From positions 1 to 11,770 of the forward strand of contig JAHIVL010000051.1 in assembly GCA_018816485.1 (NCBI GenBank): 11,770 nt of DNA, written 5' to 3'. The notes below the pieces were generated by a model. That model was not told the DNA's origin, did not search any database, and saw nothing but the letters and a program-made list of their open reading frames with translations. Position 1 is the first letter of the stretch; each line of letters begins with the position of its first letter. This document shows positions 7,879-11,770 of the stretch, in pieces. The translations under genes were made by a program, and so were the position numbers. Source of the stretch: Patescibacteria group bacterium (GTDB taxonomy: Bacteria > Patescibacteriota > Microgenomatia > UBA1400 > PJMF01).

Positions 7879-7907
7879 ATTTTCTGTCTCGAGCAAAGTC
7901 GAGAGAC
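7879..7907 (+). repeat. 29-base direct repeat, copy 2
   Basis: This is an exact second copy of 7487-7515, in the same orientation and 392 bases downstream. With copy 1 it brackets the GC-rich hairpin block. It lies about 150 bases before the start of the first glycosyltransferase gene. Confidence 0.85.
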
Positions 7908-8023
7908 ATTAATGTATTAAAAAATGGCAATAGCAATATAAAAAGAAAAACGGCCTGCTAATTAACAAAACGTCAAAATGTTTGATTAAAATACTTTGGC
8001 TTATATTGACAATTCTTTGCTTT

Positions 8024-8052
8024 TTGACAACAATTTAATATTGTATTACTGT
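8024..8052 (+). promoter_or_regulatory. Possible promoter for the first glycosyltransferase gene
   Basis: A perfect -35 consensus TTGACA (8024-8029) is followed 17 bases later by a weak -10, TACTGT (8047-8052). Initiation about seven bases on would fall at the ATG at 8059, giving a leaderless transcript. Another TTGACA at 8006-8011 has no good -10 at normal spacing. Confidence 0.3.
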
Positions 8053-8058
8053 ACAAAA

Positions 8059-9072
8059 ATGGCTAACGAAAAAAAAATAGTTATTGGTGTATGCGCAAAG
8101 AATGAAGAAAACACTATTTTAGCGTGCCTCAATTCGATTCATTTTGCATTAAAGAAACTTTCTAGGAGATGGAAAGTTTTTGTTGTAGTTAACGTAAACA
8201 GTAGCAATGACAGGACTAGAGAATTGGTTAATGGGTTTGTTAATCAACATGTTAGTTTTACTGTTATCAACAACGGAGGAAATTTAGTTGAGGCGCAGCG
8301 AGCAGTTGTAAATAGGTTTTCAGGTAAATATCACATTTTTATTGACGCAGACACTTTACTTGATTCTGAAACTATTAAAGAACTTGTTGATACTTTGGAA
8401 AAAAATAACAGTCTGGCAGCTGCATATGCTAGTTATATACCACATAAAAACAAAAATTTTATATGGCCTCGTATTGTGAACGTTGTGTATGATACACAAA
8501 CACAGTTGCAGTCACTCCGATACTATCTTCACGGAAGAATATTTATCACCAGAGATTGGTATTTTCCTGAACGCCAGGAAATGCGAGATCGTGTAAAAAA
8601 ATGTTCATCGATTTTAATTAATCGTTTGTCGGCCAAAGACCAACTTCTCATGGTTGACGATATTTTTCTTTCGAGCTATCTTTTAGATAAATATGGTGTT
8701 CATAGTATAAAGCAGGTACCTACAGCAAAAGCATACTACGAGCCGGTTCACACAATTAAGGATTTTTACAGGGGCTATAGACGACGAAATCTTGAAATGA
8801 AAAAAATAACTGAATTGTATCCAGAGTTTAATTATCTTCTTCCATTTTTAAACCGCAAAGTGAATTGGGGGGCATTTTTCCTAAGAAGTAGCTTTAAGGT
8901 TCAGATAGTTTGGTTGTATTTTATCATTCAGAGGTGGATTTTTTTTCTACTCTTAAAGCTCGAACTCGCATCTATTATTATGGGTCTTAATAGTAAGAAT
9001 TTTCATCAATGGGTTGTCACGGATACATCAAAACTCTATATAAAAAAGACAGGAATCAATTCAAAAGAATGA
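8059..9072 (+). CDS. Family 2 glycosyltransferase
   Basis: This 337-residue GT-A fold protein probably transfers a sugar from a nucleotide-sugar to a surface glycan or lipid carrier at the inner face of the membrane. The nucleotide-binding N terminus (KIVIGVCAKNEE, residues 6-17) leads to the metal-binding DxD motif in IFIDADT (D96, D98). VDDIFLSS (D200/D201) is in the place of the acceptor-side acidic motif. A hydrophobic stretch near residues 285-315 could anchor it to the membrane. I chose the ATG at 8059 because GT2 similarity begins just after it. An in-frame TTG at 7996 would add 21 unrelated residues and overlap the TTGACA boxes. No Shine-Dalgarno is visible. Its 3' end overlaps the convergent NDK-like gene by 12 bases. 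Donor and acceptor sugars cannot be told. Confidence 0.87.
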   Translation: MANEKKIVIGVCAKNEENTILACLNSIHFALKKLSRRWKVFVVVNVNSSNDRTRELVNGFVNQHVSFTVINNGGNLVEAQRAVVNRFSGKYHIFIDADTLLDSETIKELVDTLEKNNSLAAAYASYIPHKNKNFIWPRIVNVVYDTQTQLQSLRYYLHGRIFITRDWYFPERQEMRDRVKKCSSILINRLSAKDQLLMVDDIFLSSYLLDKYGVHSIKQVPTAKAYYEPVHTIKDFYRGYRRRNLEMKKITELYPEFNYLLPFLNRKVNWGAFFLRSSFKVQIVWLYFIIQRWIFFLLLKLELASIIMGLNSKNFHQWVVTDTSKLYIKKTGINSKE

Positions 9073-9444
9073 TGCCTGTTTTAGGTGGGGTTGTAAATTG
9101 GCTAATTCTTCAGCAAACTCATTGGGATGGTTTGTTGAGTGAATTATAGAACCAGTTCGTCCTTTCCCCCGTTTTTCCCGGATGCGTTTCTTGATATCTT
9201 TTACGATTCTCACGGCGTTTTCTCCAGTCACTATGTAGACCGGTAAATCGTGCCCCTCAAGAAAGGTGACTGATAGTGCTACGGCTCGATCATTTAATTG
9301 TGGATAGAATGATCGAATGATTGTCTCGTTGAAGCGAATACTTCCTAGGGATTTGATGGACAGTTGCTTACGCCTCACCAAGTACAGTGCTACTCGTTGT
9401 AGATGTAACCCATCTGGCTTAAAAAAGAGCAGCGTTATCTCCAT
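9061..9444 (-). CDS. Nucleoside diphosphate kinase-like protein
   Basis: This 127-residue protein resembles nucleoside diphosphate kinase, which transfers phosphate between NTPs and NDPs through a phosphohistidine. Visible family landmarks are FKPDG (residues 8-12, K9), TGENAV (73-78), an arginine-rich segment, and GSIIHST (98-104) where H102 aligns with the catalytic histidine. Acidic NEFAEEL follows, as in the usual SxESAxxE helix. The Kpn-loop to active-site part is shortened, and the asparagine normally three residues before the histidine appears replaced, so activity is plausible but not certain. The ATG at 9444 is chosen over one at 9513 because AAAGGAGGTG lies 7 bases upstream and the KPDG motif follows at the normal distance. 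It stands alone on the minus strand between glycosyltransferase genes and might supply NTPs for sugar activation, which is inference. Confidence 0.75.
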   Translation of the reverse strand: MEITLLFFKPDGLHLQRVALYLVRRKQLSIKSLGSIRFNETIIRSFYPQLNDRAVALSVTFLEGHDLPVYIVTGENAVRIVKDIKKRIREKRGKGRTGSIIHSTNHPNEFAEELANLQPHLKQASFF

Positions 9445-9450
9445 GTCTCT

Positions 9451-9460
9451 CACCTCCTTT
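9451..9460 (-). promoter_or_regulatory. Very strong Shine-Dalgarno site of the NDK-like gene
   Basis: On the minus strand this reads AAAGGAGGTG, followed by A, so ten consecutive bases (AAGGAGGTGA) match the complement of the 16S rRNA 3' end. Seven bases separate AGGAGGT from the ATG at 9444. It fixes the start codon. No other gene in the window has a comparable site. Confidence 0.85.
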
Positions 9461-9512
9461 GCTTCCGTACTGAGCGTGAATTTAGAAACATTCAGTTCTA
9501 ATCTACTAAACA

Positions 9513-10325
9513 ATGCTAACTATGTCAATTCCAGAATCAATTCTCCAAAAAGTTACTCTCCGATCACATCGAAATAATCGTGGTATTGGTTATGATTTGT
9601 ATTTTGTATCCTATCAGAACAAAAGGTACGTTTTTCGTATTGAGAATAGTGAAACAAATTCAAAACTCAAGCTTAATAGACATCGATTTCTACTCCAATA
9701 TATTAGTGCAGATTATATGCAGCAGTTGATTCAAATTGGAATTCTCAAAGGTCGACATTACTTTATTACTTCGTATATACAGGGGAAGATTCCTTCTAAA
9801 CTTAGCGGTGTATTATTAAGCAAAATATTTTTAGTACTTCGAAAAGTACACACAATCAATGCAAGAGGAGCAGGCCATGTATATCCAGATTTCCTAAAAG
9901 GTAATTGTGCGAATTGGAAATTGTTTATCGAAAATACGCTTTCTAATTTGAAAGATACAAAGTTTCAGAGTGAATTATTTCAACTGAATCAAATGTATAA
10001 TGAATTAAAATCAATACTACAACATCGTGAGGCTCACTCACTTTTGCATGGTGATTTAAACAAAAATAATATCATTATTAAAGATGGGAAAATTTACCTT
10101 CTTGATTGGGAAAATGCACTAATTGGGGATTCGTTGGCTGATTATGCAATATTAGATAATTTTTTTGAACTAAACATTCTTAACCGAAGTCATTGGTTAT
10201 CTACAGAAAGCTCGCTTATTACATTCTATAAGAGATTTTTTCTTATAAAAGAGATAGATTATAAGAAGAATCACGGAATGTCAGTCAAAGAAGATATTAA
10301 GAAACTTCATAAAATCATGATATGA
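9513..10325 (+). CDS. Aminoglycoside phosphotransferase/choline kinase-like small-molecule kinase
   Basis: This 270-residue protein has the APH/choline-kinase fold. The catalytic loop LHGDLNKNN (H179, D181, with N186 five residues on) and the metal-binding LLDWE (D198) are intact. Near the N terminus YVFRIEN stands where the family has its beta-3 strand. It would phosphorylate a small hydroxyl-bearing substrate with ATP. Set before two glycosyltransferase genes, a sugar, choline-like or lipid-linked glycan substrate is more likely than an antibiotic; this is inferred. ATG at 9513 or 9522 are both possible, and neither has a clear ribosome-binding site. The gene is divergent from the NDK-like gene, with 68 bases between the start codons that probably hold both promoters. 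Its stop overlaps the next start (ATGA, 10322-10325), a sign of translational coupling. Confidence 0.82.
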   Translation: MLTMSIPESILQKVTLRSHRNNRGIGYDLYFVSYQNKRYVFRIENSETNSKLKLNRHRFLLQYISADYMQQLIQIGILKGRHYFITSYIQGKIPSKLSGVLLSKIFLVLRKVHTINARGAGHVYPDFLKGNCANWKLFIENTLSNLKDTKFQSELFQLNQMYNELKSILQHREAHSLLHGDLNKNNIIIKDGKIYLLDWENALIGDSLADYAILDNFFELNILNRSHWLSTESSLITFYKRFFLIKEIDYKKNHGMSVKEDIKKLHKIMI

Positions 10326-11257
10326 AAATTTCCATCGTCGTACCATACTATCAGGCACCCGCATCTATACATCAATTAATTGATGCACTTAATAAGCAGG
10401 GTATTCCACAAGATCTTCGGAATGAGTTTGAAGTTATTATAGTTAATGACGAATGTGGCAAGATTCTTCCAATTGTTATTCCACAAACTACTTTCCCTCT
10501 AAGAGTCGTTGTATCTCAGCACAAGGGGGTGGCAGGGGCAAGAAACATTGGAATCAAGAATGCAAGAGGGGAACTCATTTTTTTTCTTGATCAAGATTGC
10601 ATACCAACACCATCCTGGCTAGCTTCGTTGTATTCATCTTTTGTCAGAAATGAGGATGTCTCAGGAATTGGTGGAAGAATTGTCCCAAAGAAAGGAGGTG
10701 GGGTGGTGAATGACTATTTTAATATCACTAATCGTCTGGGTCACCCAATAATAGACTCACAAACTGGTGCTATTGTCACACTCATAACTGGAAATGCTGG
10801 ATTTCGAATAAATGCATTAATGAAAATTGGATATTTTGACGAAAAGGATTTTGATGTTAACTCACATGGCGGGGAGGACGTTGATATTACATATCGCTTG
10901 AAAAGAGCTGGTATGCGTATATATTACGAGCCTAATGCTATCGTTTCTCATATGTATCCAAATCATATCAAGGATATTTTTTATAAATATGCAAACTACG
11001 GTATGGGTATGCGTATTTTTTGTGAAAAGCATCAAATAGATCCTCAATCTATAAGACAGCCTGGTTTTTCTCTGAGTAGCAAAATAATTTATTTTCTCAC
11101 ATTTTATTTACAAACAAAAAAGTATCTCCAAACATTCCGCGGTATCACGCTTTGGAGGCGCTTATTATTTGTGCTATTGGATTTTCTGCGCTATTTTGGA
11201 CATGGATATGGTTACTACAAAAAGAACAATCGAAAAAGAGTTATCACGACGGGATAA
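10322..11257 (+). CDS. Family 2 glycosyltransferase
   Basis: This 311-residue GT-A protein begins with the classical ISIVVPYYQA segment (residues 3-12). It has the first nucleotide-binding aspartate in VIIVNDE (D43), the GVAGARNIGI segment (69-78), a DxD motif in the variant form DQD (D90, D92) and the catalytic-side GGEDVD motif (E185, D186). It should add a sugar to a growing surface glycan at the cytoplasmic membrane. The C-terminal part (about 235-300) is rich in aromatic and aliphatic residues and basic at its end, suiting membrane contact. Its ATG overlaps the kinase stop by four bases, and the next glycosyltransferase starts inside its last 56 bases, so all three are probably made from one message. 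Donor and acceptor are unknown. Confidence 0.9.
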   Translation: MKISIVVPYYQAPASIHQLIDALNKQGIPQDLRNEFEVIIVNDECGKILPIVIPQTTFPLRVVVSQHKGVAGARNIGIKNARGELIFFLDQDCIPTPSWLASLYSSFVRNEDVSGIGGRIVPKKGGGVVNDYFNITNRLGHPIIDSQTGAIVTLITGNAGFRINALMKIGYFDEKDFDVNSHGGEDVDITYRLKRAGMRIYYEPNAIVSHMYPNHIKDIFYKYANYGMGMRIFCEKHQIDPQSIRQPGFSLSSKIIYFLTFYLQTKKYLQTFRGITLWRRLLFVLLDFLRYFGHGYGYYKKNNRKRVITTG

Positions 11258-11770
11258 TTATTATAGTAATTCAAAATTATTCCGCATAAGATCATCAGGA
11301 AAAGATTCATGCTCTGTGATTATTCCTGTTTATGAACAGAATAAAGAACTTGATTTTTGCCTTCGTGCACTCGACAGACAACTAGATCCTCCATCATTTG
11401 AAGTGGTTATTATTGACGATGCATCAAAAGAAAGTATCAGTTATTCAGTTTTCGACAAGTTTCACTTTTCGGTTAGAGTTTTTCGGCTAAATAAAAATCT
11501 CGGGGCATCTACGGCTCGCAATATTGGTATTCGATTTGCAAAGAATCCCATTTTAGTTTTTCTTGACGCTGATATGCTGGTGCCAAGAAATTTTCTGCGT
11601 GTGCATATGAAAATACATCCGCCGTATTCCAATATCATCTCAATTAGCTTTCGCGAATCCATTCTGTTGCCAAAAATTCGACTCATAAAAAGGAAACCAT
11701 GCTACATGAAAGATTTCCGATATCAGCGAATTGTTGAGAAGAGGTGGCAGAAACAATATTCATGGCTTCC
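11202..11770 (+). CDS. Family 2 glycosyltransferase, partial (runs off the right edge)
   Basis: An open frame from ATG 11202 (or ATG 11208) stays open for 189 codons to the window end. After about 35 polar, basic residues the GT2 core starts: CSVIIPVYEQ (37-46), VVIIDDAS (68-75), LGASTARNIGI (100-110) and LVFLDADM (118-125, DxD at D122/D124). The segment around ARNIGI and the DxD resembles the preceding gene, so the two may be distant paralogues. The next in-frame ATG lies inside the DxD region, so the start must be at or before 11208, forcing an overlap of 50-56 bases with the previous gene. The missing C terminus should carry the acceptor-binding motif. Function is assigned to family only. 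Confidence 0.85.
   Translation, partial: MDMVTTKRTIEKELSRRDNYYSNSKLFRIRSSGKDSCSVIIPVYEQNKELDFCLRALDRQLDPPSFEVVIIDDASKESISYSVFDKFHFSVRVFRLNKNLGASTARNIGIRFAKNPILVFLDADMLVPRNFLRVHMKIHPPYSNIISISFRESILLPKIRLIKRKPCYMKDFRYQRIVEKRWQKQYSWL

Larger units (their letters stand above)
7412..8058. other. Intergenic block rich in hairpins and short repeats, no convincing gene
   Basis: Open frames here are short, overlap one another on both strands and run through palindromes, so I call no gene. Besides the features listed separately it holds small hairpins at 7648-7660 (gtcga/tcgac), 7661-7683 (aaatgc/gcattt) and 7760-7773 (gggtc/gaccc). Two CCTGAGT-type segments (near 7626 and 7704-7731) resemble the dispersed CCCTGAG...GAAGGG repeats that I recall from many environmental genomes. 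Bases 7548-7567 form a weak AT hairpin followed by a T run. The stretch 7565-7860 is clearly GC-richer than the genes on either side. Confidence 0.7.

Noticed and set aside
7471..7907. CRISPR array
   Set aside because: Only two copies of the 29-mer exist, nearly 400 bases apart, with no regular spacers and no cas genes.
7463..7961. Several overlapping open frames of 76-116 codons on both strands
   Set aside because: They traverse hairpins and the 29-base repeats, overlap each other, have no ribosome-binding sites and show no recognisable domain; they reflect the GC-rich repeats.
7996..8058. TTG start extending the first glycosyltransferase by 21 residues
   Set aside because: The extra residues are unlike a GT2 N terminus and cover the candidate promoter boxes; ATG at 8059 fits the family start.
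9445..9513. Extended 150-residue start for the NDK-like protein
   Set aside because: The near-perfect Shine-Dalgarno at 9451-9460 and the normal distance to KPDG favour ATG 9444; the longer start would also cover the divergent promoter region.
11462..11686. 74-codon minus-strand open frame
   Set aside because: It is antisense to the third glycosyltransferase, whose GT2 motifs are clear in the plus frame.

Overview
The window is AT-rich bacterial DNA carrying a compact defence cassette (about 1-7411), a hairpin-rich intergenic block (7412-8058) and part of a cell-surface glycan locus (8059 to the right edge). The standard genetic code fits every gene. Tight gene packing, families of short GCGAAGC/CTCGAG-type hairpin repeats, a divergent NDK-like protein and clustered family-2 glycosyltransferases remind me of Patescibacteria (Candidate Phyla Radiation). 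No rRNA or marker gene is present, so that placement is only a guess.

Defence cassette. A small XRE-type repressor gene (249-458) is followed, with only 2-4 bases between genes, by a type III restriction-modification pair, Mod (463-2007) and Res (2010-4280), and a 1005-residue protein joining a PHP metal-dependent phosphoesterase domain to an SMC/RecN-like ABC ATPase with a long coiled coil (4283-7300). All catalytic motifs are intact. The promoter in front of the repressor overlaps repeated ACTATAGTA/TTACTA half-sites, which suggests autoregulation of the whole operon. The likely scheme is that Mod methylates adenines and Mod-Res cuts unmodified DNA. The PHP-ATPase would add a further nucleolytic or guard function, which is inference. 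The cassette lies between two inverted copies of a 102-base element (1-102 and 7310-7411). The first 40 bases of the element are identical in both copies, and a downstream hairpin shows two compensatory base-pair changes.

Intergenic block. Bases 7412-8058 hold no convincing gene. They contain several perfect or near-perfect hairpins, two identical 29-base direct repeats (7487-7515 and 7879-7907) bracketing a GC-richer stretch, two candidate terminators and possible promoter boxes for the next gene.

Glycan locus. A family-2 glycosyltransferase (8059-9072) converges on an NDK-like gene on the minus strand (9061-9444) with an almost ideal Shine-Dalgarno site. On the plus strand follow an aminoglycoside-phosphotransferase-like kinase (9513-10325), a second family-2 glycosyltransferase (10322-11257, ATGA overlap) and a third (11202 onward) that runs off the right edge. 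The three plus-strand genes overlap and probably form one operon that builds or decorates a surface polysaccharide or lipid-linked glycan.
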